From Lepidonotus clava (lineage: Eukaryota; Annelida; Polychaeta; Phyllodocida; Polynoidae), in assembly GCA_936440205.1 (NCBI GenBank), contig OW387142.1:16520736-16584735 (forward strand): a stretch of DNA of 64,000 nt. The letters run 5' to 3'. Positions 14,205-23,285 of this stretch are shown one piece after another (position 1 is the stretch's first letter; every line of letters begins with the position of its first letter). The position numbers and the translations under genes were made by a program. Below the pieces are notes generated by a model. That model saw nothing but the letters and a program-made list of their open reading frames with translations, was not told the DNA's origin and did not search any database.

Positions 14205-14612
14205 ACGCGTGACACCTTTGAGCCTGAAACAAACTAGGCTTTCATCTTGCGAACATATTTGAACTCACAATTAATTGTCCAACCAATCAATATTCATAAT
14301 GAACACAGTTTATTGTGACACAAGCGTGTGACCTTTGAACCTGAAACAAACTATGCACTTTCATCTTGCGAACATATGTACTTACAATTATGTGTTCAAA
14401 ACGTCAATATTATTCTAATGCATACACTTTTACTTCAATAAAAAATTAATGTATGTAGCTAATGTTCCATACACAGACTAAGTTCTTTTATCTTGCGATC
14501 ACATTTACTTACAATTAAGTATGCAAGCTGTCTATATTATTCGAATGCATACACTTTTATTGTCATACAGTATGCAAGAATGTAGCTATTGTTCCATACA
14601 TAATGATTACAT
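14205..14612. repeat. Three diverged tandem copies, about 130-140 bp
   Basis: Blocks recur in the same order: CCTGAAACAAACTA, CTTTCATCTTGCGA, ACTTACAATTA, TCAATATTATTC, AATGCATACACTTTTA and the TGTAGCTA...GTTCCATACA pair, starting near 14,225, 14,340 and 14,480. The last two copies are more alike. No coding capacity. Confidence 0.6.
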
Positions 14613-15219
14613 AGTGTAAAGTTACATGTTATGATGTAGTTTCAAAAAGTTAACGCAATTATGCAAGGTCTCAATAAATCGTGTTGGAAAAATCTCACAG
14701 TCCGTTCGCGGCCCAATAAGCCCCCCTACAGCAGCCTGTTTTCTCAAGACAAGCGCTGGTCAGCGTTGTGTTGACTCTCGCCACGAACCAGCTCAGTGAG
14801 CAGCTCGCCTTGTTTTGTAACCCAAGCCCGAGCTGTGTGGACCGGTTACCGGCGTGTACCTAGCCGAGTCATTGAGCCACTCAGGGTACCAGCGGGAGGC
14901 CAGGTGAGGCTGAGGGCTTGAGTCAAGCGATTGTCACTTCAAAAGAGAACGTGGTTAAGAGATCTCAATTATTTTACTTCAATCAAATGAATAAATCCTG
15001 ACGAAGGGCATAAACTCCCGAAACATGTTGATTGCTTCATAACGTTTCACTAATGAAACAACCGCCCACGTAAAAGGATTGTGGGGTTTGATGTGATCTA
15101 TTAACTTTGAATCAAATAAATAAATATTATTCATAATGAATGTGCAGTAAACTTATGGCATTGTGGCTTACATGATATTGTGTATGCCTATATCCACAGA
15201 TTATGCTAGCAGTTGCATC

Positions 15220-15252
<33 letters not shown>

Positions 15253-15327
15253 GTATATATATGTATATATATGTATATATATGTATATGTATGTATATAT
15301 ATGTATATGTATGTATATATATATATT
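15220..15327. repeat. (TA)n/(TATG)n microsatellite
   Basis: A pure TA run passes into an ATGTATAT-type repeat with interruptions. The short open frames across it are artefacts of the repeat. Confidence 0.9.
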
Positions 15328-15881
15328 CAAAGTGTGATTTAGATTATCATGAAACGTCCTGATTTGAATCAGTAATAGAGTGTCAGTATAACATAGTATG
15401 CTTTAATCAAATGGGTAAACTGGTTAGAAACAGTTCGTGATAATCTTGATTGTGCTCTGAATCGTCCGTTCCTACAGATAAACACGTTTCCCTAAAGTAT
15501 TCTAGACATGCACTCTCACACAATAGACTTAGACTGAATGTCTGTATTAAATCTTAGGCGCGGCCTCCTCAGCATTGATTAAACTCAGTTAAGCACGCTC
15601 CATTCATTCTTTCTGAGAACACTTTCATTGATCCGTATAGTCGGACGTATCGATTAAAGTGACCCAGTTCACGCTGAAGAGGTGGGATTCAAGTAACAAG
15701 TAACGGGTACAACTCCCACTCATGTCATATTAGATGACCCCGAGTTATGATATAGGGTGAATCCCACCACCCACCGAGTTTGCAGGTATGCTGTCAATCC
15801 CATGCCACCCCACCCCACTATGACGCGTCGGGTGGATACTTGTAGGATCCACTTTACAGACCGATGCATATAATGATCTTA

Positions 15882-15905
15882 AGGCCGTATTCCACATACC
15901 GATTG
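15882..15905 (+). repeat. Left terminal inverted repeat
   Basis: Begins AGGCCGTATTCCACATACCG and pairs with the right end. It is followed by a subterminal zone (to about 16,160) rich in GGCGCCG and GTGGAATAC words. Confidence 0.9.
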
Positions 15906-16199
15906 TGCGGCGCCGATTTGACGCCGATACACTTTCTGCGGCGCCGATAAAAAGTTGTCGTGCCGCCCGCCGACATCGGTGTGTGGAATACAGGGCATCG
16001 GTGCCGATGCAGCCCGCTGATATCTGCACCGCCGCCGAAAGTGCGGCCGATAAATTTACCAACATGTCCGTATTTTTTGTCGCAGCGGCGAGCGATACGG
16101 AGCCGCGCGCGTCGGCAGCGGTCGCTTTCGCCGTGTGGAATACAGCCATTTCGGCAGCCGAAGCACCGGTAACCGGCGCAGCTTGCGATCGTGACGTCA

Positions 16200-16331
16200 C
16201 GGGGGCCTCTGGCCAATCAGGTGGCAGCATTTCAGTCACGTGGTGAAAGATATTCCCGCGCGGGGACACGTGCCGGCCAGAGAGCGGGCGGACAGCGGCG
16301 TGTGCAAACGTGGAAAGACTTCGACACAACA
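16200..16331 (+). promoter_or_regulatory. Likely promoter/5' UTR of the MADF gene
   Basis: CpG-rich stretch upstream of the chosen ATG. It contains two CACGTG E-boxes (near 16,239 and 16,267), an E2F-like TTCCCGCG inside a CCCGCGCGGGG palindrome, and just upstream a perfect CRE TGACGTCA (16,192-16,199). No TATA box is seen. Confidence 0.4.
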
Positions 16332-16506
16332 ATGCCACCCAAAACCAGGCACGGGCGCTACCCTTGGACAGACGAACTAGAAGATGACCTGATAGAGTGC
16401 TGGGAGGCGTGCGACATTTTGTATGACATGGCCCATCCCAACTATTCCAACAGGGATAAGAAGCAGAGGGCACTAACGCGGATCTCAAAGCGGCTGGCGG
16501 TGCCTA
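16332..16506 (+). CDS. Harbinger MADF-BESS protein, exon 1
   Basis: Encodes residues 1-58 and one extra base. The ATG has a purine at -3 and is the first start after the CpG-rich leader. The peptide opens MPPKTRHGRYPWTDELEDDL and continues with IECWEACDILYDMAHPNYSN, the first half of a MADF (Myb/SANT-related) domain: acidic-aromatic helix, then LYD..HP.Y, then K..AL..I...L. The donor GTAAGT at 16,507 follows codon 58 (phase 1). The open frame reading on past the donor loses the domain, which supports splicing here. Confidence 0.8.
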
Positions 16507-16826
16507 GTAAGTATGTCTTTCATGATGCCGATTATCTTCGTCGGTATTACTCGATAAATGCAACTAGAATTGAGAAATCATGTGAGAGGTAATGATGGTA
16601 GGGTAGATGGGCATAGAGTAGTATACATTTTCGAAGTTTTGGGACCCTATATTGATGTAAAACATGCTGCTTTAGAGGCCGATGCCCGGTCACCCGCTCG
16701 GCGAAAAAAGCAAGATGGCGTCGGCATAATGAAATAGCAAAACAAGAAAGTAGGTCACGCTACATCGGGGCCCGAATGCGGAAAGTGTATGCCTGCCGGT
16801 CACAAATCTGGTATTCTTTCGTACAG

Positions 16827-17008
16827 TTGATGCGGTTGAGGTCCACCTGAAAACACTGAGGACCAACTTTAGCAAGCTCTTGAAGTTGAAGCCGAGCGGT
16901 AGTGCGGCCAAAGAACTCTCCGCCCGGAAGAAATATATGTTGCACCGGCTGCAGTTCCTGATGCCTCATATGAGGACGAGGCAAACCCGGTCGTCATACG
17001 GCTATCAC
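16827..17008 (+). CDS. Harbinger MADF-BESS protein, exon 2
   Basis: The acceptor is TTTCGTACAG at 16,826 and the donor is GTAAGC at 17,009. Joined to exon 1 in phase, it reads IDAVEVHLKTLRTNFSKLLK, then SGSAAKELSARKKYMLHRLQ and FLMPHM. This is the second half of the MADF domain (V...LKTLR..F...., RKKY..H.L.FL). It contributes residues 59-119. The exon is too short to appear as a long open frame; I found it by completing the domain. The exact start rests on domain continuity and phase. Confidence 0.75.
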
Positions 17009-18631
17009 GTAAGCATGATATTTCTTTATCTGTGCATATAGCCGATTGGCATTATGATTAGATGACAACAGATGGGGTGGGGGGGATCCCAGTACAAGGA
17101 ATGCGATGTGCGGGTAGATCCATGTGATAAGAGTTCATAAGAAACAGAGGAGATGTATCCCCGGGGTGTTCCATAACTTTTCTGTCTGAAACTGTATCGG
17201 AAAATGTGCAGAAAGGAATTAAACATTGACTGTACAGAGGTGCTTCCTTGGGAATGTCCGTTTCAGTCATTAGATAATAGTTTGGAGAAAATAATCATAC
17301 GTAGATTTGTTATTAAACTGCAGTTTCCTTGACAGATTGGTTAGATTTAAGTTATTGCTGTAACTTTCTGCAGCAGCCGAGTGCCATATCTCATTTTTCT
17401 GCAGAAGAGGCAAATGTAAAAAAGTAATTATCTCTTTGGTTGATGATGTTTATGTCTTGTGAACGATTTCTTACAACTGTCTTCCAGATTTGGGCTACAG
17501 CCTGGAGTAAGTTAAATGTTGTAGTGGTGGTGGTTAGTGTCCAATATCTGCTAATACCCTGTAAATAACCTCACCTTGGCTAAAAAATGCATGCATTTGT
17601 GTCTAGGTATCCGCACCATCTGCTACTGACGTATTGGCTTTGCCTCATAATCATGACATAATACCAGAGAAATCATTGTGTAATGTCTCCAGCTCCCTAT
17701 TAGCACCTCATCCTTGTAAATCGGTGTAGCTACAGATTAGGATGTTTTTTCAGCTTCAGCTTTCCTATTGTAGTTATTTTAGATCTGTATTGCCAGCATG
17801 TGCATCTGTATGGTTTGGTGGTCTGCTTAGTGGAAGCAGGAAAAAAAACATTCATTTCCCTTCATCTGCCGATGAAGTGTGTGCTTAGTCAGCAGTGTGA
17901 CTGCAATTTCGTGACCTCTGATGTCTGAGTGGTATAAAAGAGATGGGTGAATCTTCATTGTCTGATATCTTCACTTGAAGAGCACAAACTTTAGCTTGCA
18001 CTGATCTGTTATCAATCAACTTGAATCTTTCTGCTCAAAACACTGATTTCTTGACAAACGTGAACAGATGCCATGGTACTGATATAAACTTCTGAGGATC
18101 AACTTACAAAACATCCAAAGTTTCCCAGATACAGATTAATCTCAAAATTTGAAATCACATAAATATATGTGTAGATACTGTCATCAACCAAGTAACTATC
18201 ATCTGAGCAGTTCTCTAAAAATTTGGAATCAACATAGGACTCAGTGTCCCAGGCCGATGGTGACCGATTTTGGATCAGTGACTGTTGAAAAGATAGGTTA
18301 ACTTTGAAAGTATATCATCACAAGATGTCTTCCTCCCATGCCAGCAAGGTTTAATATCAGTTTCAAGCCTCCATACCCATACCTTGTATTATCATTTTCG
18401 TCACGAAATTAGAGTTATTTTCAATTGGTCTATTCAATTGTCTGTTGAGCCTGGTGATAATATAAAACTTTGTACTTCCCATTATTCAGTTAAGAGAAAA
18501 ATTTTAACATCCTCTCCTCTCTGTCTGAACTAATGAGATGAATTCATCAAACCAAAGCAACTATATAATAATAGCAACAGGCAGATACCACTTCAGATCA
18601 CTGGAAGTGAAAGATTTTGATATGGGTACAG

Positions 18632-18703
18632 GTCTCTGTGGCCGAATGGATAAGGTGTTCGACTGCCATGTTAGCGGTCTGGGTTCAATTCCCCGACCCG
18701 GCG
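18632..18703 (+). repeat. tRNA-like unit, type A copy 1
   Basis: Starts GTCTCTGTGGCCGAATGG (A box) and ends with a T-arm around GGTTCAATTCC (B box). The CTGCCATGTTAGCGG centre resembles a degenerate glycine-type anticodon arm. The acceptor stem does not pair well, so this is tRNA-derived rather than a working tRNA gene. Confidence 0.6.
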
Positions 18704-19115
18704 GATGTTTTCATTTTCAACTATGTATTTCTTCATTTTCGTGAATCGTACATATGGGTTTATTTCCCTTACCCTTTCCCAGCCTTGCTCACTAATATAT
18801 TTTCATGCTAAATAGAAAATGAACTCTCCTAGGCAGAAAATGCAAAGCTTCACCTCGCCGGATCTTGATAACGAAAATGATAAAGACATAGTTCTTCATG
18901 GAGTTGGGGGATCGAACCCGGGCCGAATATTTTATATTATTAATATATTATCCCCACATTAGATAGACCAGAGGGAGTTTAAAGATTTCCCTCCGGGGCG
19001 CGGAATTGAACCCAGACCACTTGCAATTATTTCTATAAAATAAAAGATTGTCATAAAAGTAACAGGCCGATATGACTTGAGATCACTGAAAGTGAAAGAT
19101 TTGATATCACCACAA

Positions 19116-19186
19116 GTCTCTGTGGGTGAATGGGTATGGTGTCCGCCTGCCATGTTAGCGGTCTGGGTTCAATTCCCAGACCCGGT
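19116..19186 (+). repeat. tRNA-like unit, type A copy 2
   Basis: The T-arm forms a perfect 7-bp stem (GTCTGGG, loop TTCAATT, CCCAGAC). The A-box region is partly degenerate (TGGGTGAATGGG). Confidence 0.6.
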
Positions 19187-19339
19187 AAATCAGTTATCGA
19201 ATCCAATACCTGGCGCATATCTTTTTCATTTTCGTCCAGTGCCCGCTGCTGGTTTGCGCCGATACGCATTGGGACAGGTCAGGGAATTGAACCCCGGCCG
19301 CCCGCGCCCCTCTGCGTTCGACGAAAAAGAAAAGATATG

Positions 19340-19409
19340 AGTGGGATTCGATAACTGATTTCCCGTGGCAGCAGTGCAATGTCTAGCCGACTGCGCCATG
19401 GGGAATCAG
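19340..19409 (-). repeat. tRNA-like unit, type B copy 1
   Basis: On minus: A box TGGCGCAGTCGG-type (here after CCCCA), then GACATTGCACTGCTGCCACG and B-box-like TATCGAATCCCA, followed within 10 nt by a T-rich Pol III-type stop. Confidence 0.6.
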
Positions 19410-19680
19410 TTAAAAAGAGATAGCTTGAACTCCCTCTCGTCTCTTCTTATGTACATGGGGCGCGCGGGCGGCCGGGGCAGCTTTGTCTTTTCATTTTCGC
19501 CAAATCTGCTATCGGTTTGAATGGGCTAAAGAAGAGTTCAATTTGGCTATCTTTTAACATCCTCTCCTCTCTGTCTGAACTAATGAGATGAATTCATCAA
19601 ACCAAAGCAACTATATAATAATAGCAACAGGCAGGTATCACTTCAGATCACTGAAAGTGAAAGATTTCATATAAGTACAG

Positions 19681-19752
19681 GTCTCTGTGGTCGAGTGGAT
19701 ACGGTGTTCGCCTGCCATGTTAGCGGTCTGGGTTCGATTCCCCGCCCCGGTG
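19681..19752 (+). repeat. tRNA-like unit, type A copy 3
   Basis: The best preserved type A unit: TGGTCGAGTGGA A box, TCGCCTGCCATGTTAGCGG centre and a perfect GGTTCGATTCC B box. The 130 bp before it is a near copy of 18,503-18,631. Confidence 0.65.
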
Positions 19753-19879
19753 AAGCTTTGTCTTTTCATTTTCGTAACCTGGTTTGCGCCAATGCGCGTT
19801 CTTCGCCGGGTCGGTTTAATTCCCCGACGAGGCGAATATATTGAATCGTGGGGCGGTCGGCGAAAATGGAAAAGATATG

Positions 19880-19949
19880 AGTGGGATTCGATAACTGAAT
19901 CAGCGTGGCAGCAGTGCAAGGTCTAACCGACTGCGCCACGGGGAATCAG
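19880..19949 (-). repeat. tRNA-like unit, type B copy 2
   Basis: Same architecture as copy 1, with CCGTGGCGCAGTCGGTTAGA on minus and TATCGAATCCCA at its 3' part. Confidence 0.6.
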
Positions 19950-20537
19950 TTAAAAAGAGCAAACTTTCACTCCCCCTGGTCTTTGCGGTGAGGTGGACCT
20001 GAATCAGGTATCGAATCCCACTCATATCTTTTCTTTTTCGTCGAACGCAGAGGGGGGGGGGGGCGGTCGGGGTTCAATTCCCGATGAAGATATCATCTCT
20101 TTTTCGTCGTGCTACATATGCCATTATATTTATTGGATCGCATACATTGATACAGACCATATTTGCCTATATATTTCAGCTGGTGTACTGAAGCATATCG
20201 GCGCAAACAAACAGCGGGCGCTGGACGAAAATGAAAGACAAATGAAAAAGATATGAATGGGATTCGATAACTGAATTGGCCGGGGCCAAGAAAATAGTTT
20301 AAAAAAGAGAAATCTTTAACTCCTTCTGGTCTCTTGCAAAAAAAGGAAAACGCAAAGCTTAACAACAGGGAGTGACTCCCTCTGGTCTTTGCGGTGAAGT
20401 GGACCTGATTCAGGGTTGACGAAAATGAAAAGCTTCACCTCACTAGGTCGTTAGTATTCCCTGGGTCGGGAAATTGAACCCCGGCCTCTCCAAGTACATT
20501 CCAGAGACCAGAGGGAGTTCAAGTTTTCTGTTTTTAA

Positions 20538-20609
20538 CTGATTCTCCATGGCGCAGTCAGTTAGACATTGCACTGCTGCCTTGAAAAATCAGTTATCGAA
20601 TCCCATTCA
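20538..20609 (+). repeat. tRNA-like unit, type B copy 3
   Basis: Plus-strand copy: ATGGCGCAGTCAGTTAGACA, then CTGCTGCC and TATCGAATCCCA, followed by TCTTTTCTTTTTCG (T-rich end). Confidence 0.6.
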
Positions 20610-20640
20610 TATCTTTTCTTTTTCGTCCCTCTGATCTGTG

Positions 20641-20682
20641 CGTTAGCGGTCTAGGTTCGATTCCCCGCCCCGGCGAAAATAT
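20641..20682 (+). repeat. tRNA-like unit, type A, 3' half only
   Basis: Only the GTTAGCGGTCTAGGTTCGAT T-arm half (perfect B box) is present; the 5' half is replaced by a linker module. Confidence 0.5.
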
Positions 20683-20794
20683 CTTCTATTTTTTCGTCAT
20701 ATCAATGTCCCAACGCGTATCGGTGCAAACTCTCTGCTGTCTTGCGGAATTGAACCCGGGCCGCGCGGGCGGTTGACGAAAATGAAAAAGATAT

Positions 20795-20865
20795 GAGAGG
20801 GATTCGATAACTGCTTCACCGCGGCAGCAGTGCAACGCCTAACCGACTGCGCCACGGGGACTCAG
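20795..20865 (-). repeat. tRNA-like unit, type B copy 4
   Basis: On minus: GTGGCGCAGTCGGTTAGGCG A-box region, CTGCTGCCGCG centre and TATCGAATCCC end. Confidence 0.6.
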
Positions 20866-20977
20866 TTAAAAAGAGGAAACTTTAACTCCCTCTGGTCTGT
20901 GCGGTGGTTGTATTCGGGGGAGGCTTGGGAATATAGTATAGCTCGACGAAAAAGAATAGATATGAATGGGGTATGGA

Positions 20978-21041
20978 GGGGATTCGATAACTGAATCAGC
21001 GTGGCAGCAGTGCAACGTCCGACTGCGCCACGGAGACTCAG
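20978..21041 (-). repeat. tRNA-like unit, type B copy 5
   Basis: As the other type B copies but about five bases shorter between the A box and the centre; it is preceded on plus by a small local insertion in the GATATGA linker. Confidence 0.55.
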
Positions 21042-21799
21042 TTAAAATGAGGAAACTTTAACTCCCTGTGGTTAAGCTTTGTGTTTTCCTTTTTTTTTGC
21101 AACTGAACCCAGATCGCTGAAGAAAATGATCTGCCAAACATGTTGTGGGCGGCGGACCAAAATGTCTTTATCATTTTCGTCAGCATCTCATCCTGTACAG
21201 ACCTCGCCGGGCCTACAAATTTAACAAAGGTCGCTGAAGAAAATGATAAATACATCTCGTAAAAGTTTTCTATTTTAAACCCTGGTCGCCGGTGAATTTA
21301 GAAAGAGAAAACTTGAACTCCACCTGATCTTTGGTTTCAGTTATCGAATCCCATCAATAGTTTTTTTCATTTGCGTCAACCGGGTACAGATTGATATGTG
21401 TTGGGAAATTTTTGGTCCCGGCGATTTCAGTTATCGATTCCCACTCATATCTTTTTCATTTTCGTCAACCGCCCGCTGTTCGTTTGCGCTGCCACGTCGA
21501 GTCATATTCCCCGACCCGGCGACACCCACGCGCCCCCACGGTCGTCGAAAATGAAACAGAGTGAAGCTTTGTCTTTTCATTTTCCCCAAATCTGACTGGA
21601 AGAAAATGCAAAGCTTCACCTCGCCGGACGATTTGGGGAAAATGAAAAAAATCACTGGTTTGATAGCGACCATAGGCCCCAGCACATTTTTGCGACGAAA
21701 ATGAAAAGATATGAGTGGGATTCGATAACTGAATCAGGTCCACGTCACCGCAAAGACCAGAGGGACTCGAATACTAATTCGACGAAAAAGAAAAGATAT

Positions 21800-21870
21800 G
21801 AGTGGGATTCGATAACTGATTTTCTGAGGCAGCAGTTCACTGTCTAACCGACTGCGCCACAGAGAATCAG
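21800..21870 (-). repeat. tRNA-like unit, type B copy 6
   Basis: On minus: TGTGGCGCAGTCGGTTAGAC A-box region, centre with CTGCTGCCTC, TATCGAATCCCA end. Confidence 0.6.
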
Positions 21871-21899
21871 TTAAGAACAGAAAACTTGGACTCCCTCTG

Positions 21900-21957
21900 G
21901 TCTGTGCGGTGGCTGTATTCTCATGCCAGCGACCTGGGTTCAATTCCCCGGTCCGGT
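21900..21957 (+). repeat. tRNA-like unit, type A, partial
   Basis: The 3' half with ATGCCAGCGACCTGGGTTCA and a GGTTCAATTCC B box is intact; the 5' part is fused to the CTCCCTCTGGTCTGTGCGGT linker. Confidence 0.5.
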
Positions 21958-22135
21958 GAAGCTTTGTCTTTCCATTTTCGCCAAATCTGATATCGGCCAG
22001 CTTTCAAACAACTTTGATATACAACTGTGATATTATTCTGGTCTGTACAGGATGAGATGCTGATGAAAATGATATTTAGTCCGCCGCGCACTACATGTTT
22101 GGCAGATTTGGTGAAAATGAAAAGACAAAGCTTCA

Positions 22136-22206
22136 CCGGGCCGGGGAATTGAACCCAGACCGCTCACATGGCAGGCGAACACCTTATCCATTCGGCCACA
22201 GAGAAC
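22136..22206 (-). repeat. tRNA-like unit, type A copy 4 (inverted)
   Basis: A full type A unit in reverse: on minus it reads TCTCTGTGGCCGAATGGATA, then GTTCGCCTGCCATGTGAGCG and a GGTTCAATTCC B box. Confidence 0.6.
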
Positions 22207-22580
22207 TATACTGATATAAAATCTTTAACTGCCACTGGCCTGTCCTGGAGTTCACCCCACCCCCCAGGCCATAAATAGAAATGCAAAGCTTGACCACGAA
22301 TCCCAACAATCTCTTTCTTTTTCGTCAACCATGCGATGATATGAAATCTTTCGCTTCCTGTGATCTAAAGTGGTATCTGCCTGTTGCTATTATTATTGAC
22401 CTCTGCTCCCCCCCGCGCACATCAGAACTGTCTATATTAATAATATAAAATATTTGATTCGTCGGGGAATCGAACCCCGGCCGCCCGCACGGCCTGACGG
22501 TCGCCGAAAATGGAAAAGATATTGAGGGGATTCGATAACTGAACCCACAGATCAGGCGGCGTTCAAGTTTCCTCTTTTTA

Positions 22581-22651
22581 ACTGAGTCTCCGTGGCGCAG
22601 TCGGTTAGACATTGAACTGCTGCCACGTTGAAACAGTTATCGAATCCCATC
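22581..22651 (+). repeat. tRNA-like unit, type B copy 7
   Basis: The clearest plus-strand type B copy: GTGGCGCAGTCGGTTAGACA, CTGCTGCCACG and TATCGAATCCCATC, followed by ATCTTTTCATTTTCG. Confidence 0.65.
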
Positions 22652-22679
22652 GATATCTTTTCATTTTCGGTCAGTCAGC

Positions 22680-22722
22680 CTCCCATGTGAGCGATCTGGG
22701 TTCAATTCCCCAAACCGGTGAA
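22680..22722 (+). repeat. tRNA-like unit, type A, 3' half only
   Basis: Carries CATGTGAGCGATCTGGGTTC and the B box, directly after a CATTTTCGG junction. Confidence 0.5.
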
Positions 22723-23285
22723 GCTTTGTCTTTTCATTTTCCCCAAATCTGCTTTTTTTGCGCCGAAACACCCGCGCCCCTCTGCGTTCGACGGAAAAAA
22801 AATATGAGTTCAAGTTTTCTCTCTCTCTGAAACTGTATCAGAAAATGTGCAGAAATCATTCACTTTCACTGATCTGAGGTGATATCGGCCGGTTGCTTTT
22901 ATAGAAATGTTTTACAGGCGTAGGATAGAAAATATATTAATGAGAACACCTCCAAAGTCGAGGAATTAAACGCTGGTCGCCGGTGAATTTGAAAGAGAAA
23001 ACTTGAACTCCACCTGATCTGTGGGTTCAGTTATCGAATCCCATCAATATTACAGATTGATATGTGTTGGGAAATTGACATTGACATTCAAAGCAACAGA
23101 TCCATATAACCACCAAGCGGAGTTCAATTTTTATCTGTTTGCCTATGTATCCCTGGCGGTTAGACTTTATTGCCAAATATGTATATACCTTGATACAAAA
23201 ACAATAATCTGAAATCGACAGTATAATGTCTTATTTCTGTCTGCCTTTTGAATACTTCATACAGTTTGGTCGTTTCCTTTTCCAG

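Larger units (their letters stand above)
1..15878. other. Large non-coding tract, probably ANKRD50 intron
   Basis: I see no convincing coding exon in this tract. The open frames are short, overlap on opposite strands, or fall in GC-rich blocks without a recognisable domain. It holds the separately listed CTCF-type, X-box, DR1 and CRE motifs, a CAACGTTG-type repeat near 5.87 kb, poly-T (9,131-9,156) and poly-C (10,841-10,856) runs, a two-copy 31-bp repeat (10,571-10,630), a tandem duplication at 13.1-13.9 kb and a triple repeat at 14.2-14.6 kb. GC- and CpG-rich islands stand out at about 4,540-4,770, 7,080-7,560 and 14,700-14,920. The intron assignment is inferred from the phase-0 terminal ANKRD50 exon downstream. 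Confidence 0.5.
18503..23050. repeat. Mosaic array of tRNA-like units
   Basis: About 4.5 kb of shuffled short modules in both orientations. Type A is tRNA-like with an A box such as TGGCCGAATGG and a B box GGTTCAATTCC. Type B has A box TGGCGCAGTCGG and a B-box-like TATCGAATCCC. Three linker modules recur: one around GAAGCTTTGTCTTTTCATTT, one around TTGGTTTGCGCCGATACGC-like words, and one around TTGAACTCCCTCTGGTCTGT. Most junctions fall at CATTTTCGTC or its complement, about 30 times. It lies wholly inside the intron of a transposon gene. No protein-coding capacity is apparent; short open frames are by-products. Confidence 0.85.
17009..23285 (+). other. Intron 2 of the Harbinger MADF gene
   Basis: Phase-0 intron of 6,277 bp between GTAAGC and TTTTCCAG. 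Its first 1.5 kb (17,009-18,500) is ordinary AT-rich DNA in which I see no gene. The remainder is the tRNA-like mosaic. The stretch around 17,186-17,220 (CTGAAACTGTATCGGAAAAT) recurs at 22,828-22,855, so part of the intron's own sequence has been drawn into the mosaic. Confidence 0.7.

Noticed and set aside
15745-16488. 247-codon open frame on minus across the left transposon end
   Set aside because: It spans the element boundary and the subterminal repeats, has no domain and lies antisense to MADF exon 1; GC-rich repeats explain its length.
18632-22722. Functional tRNA genes
   Set aside because: Acceptor stems do not pair and anticodon arms are degenerate; the units look tRNA-derived.
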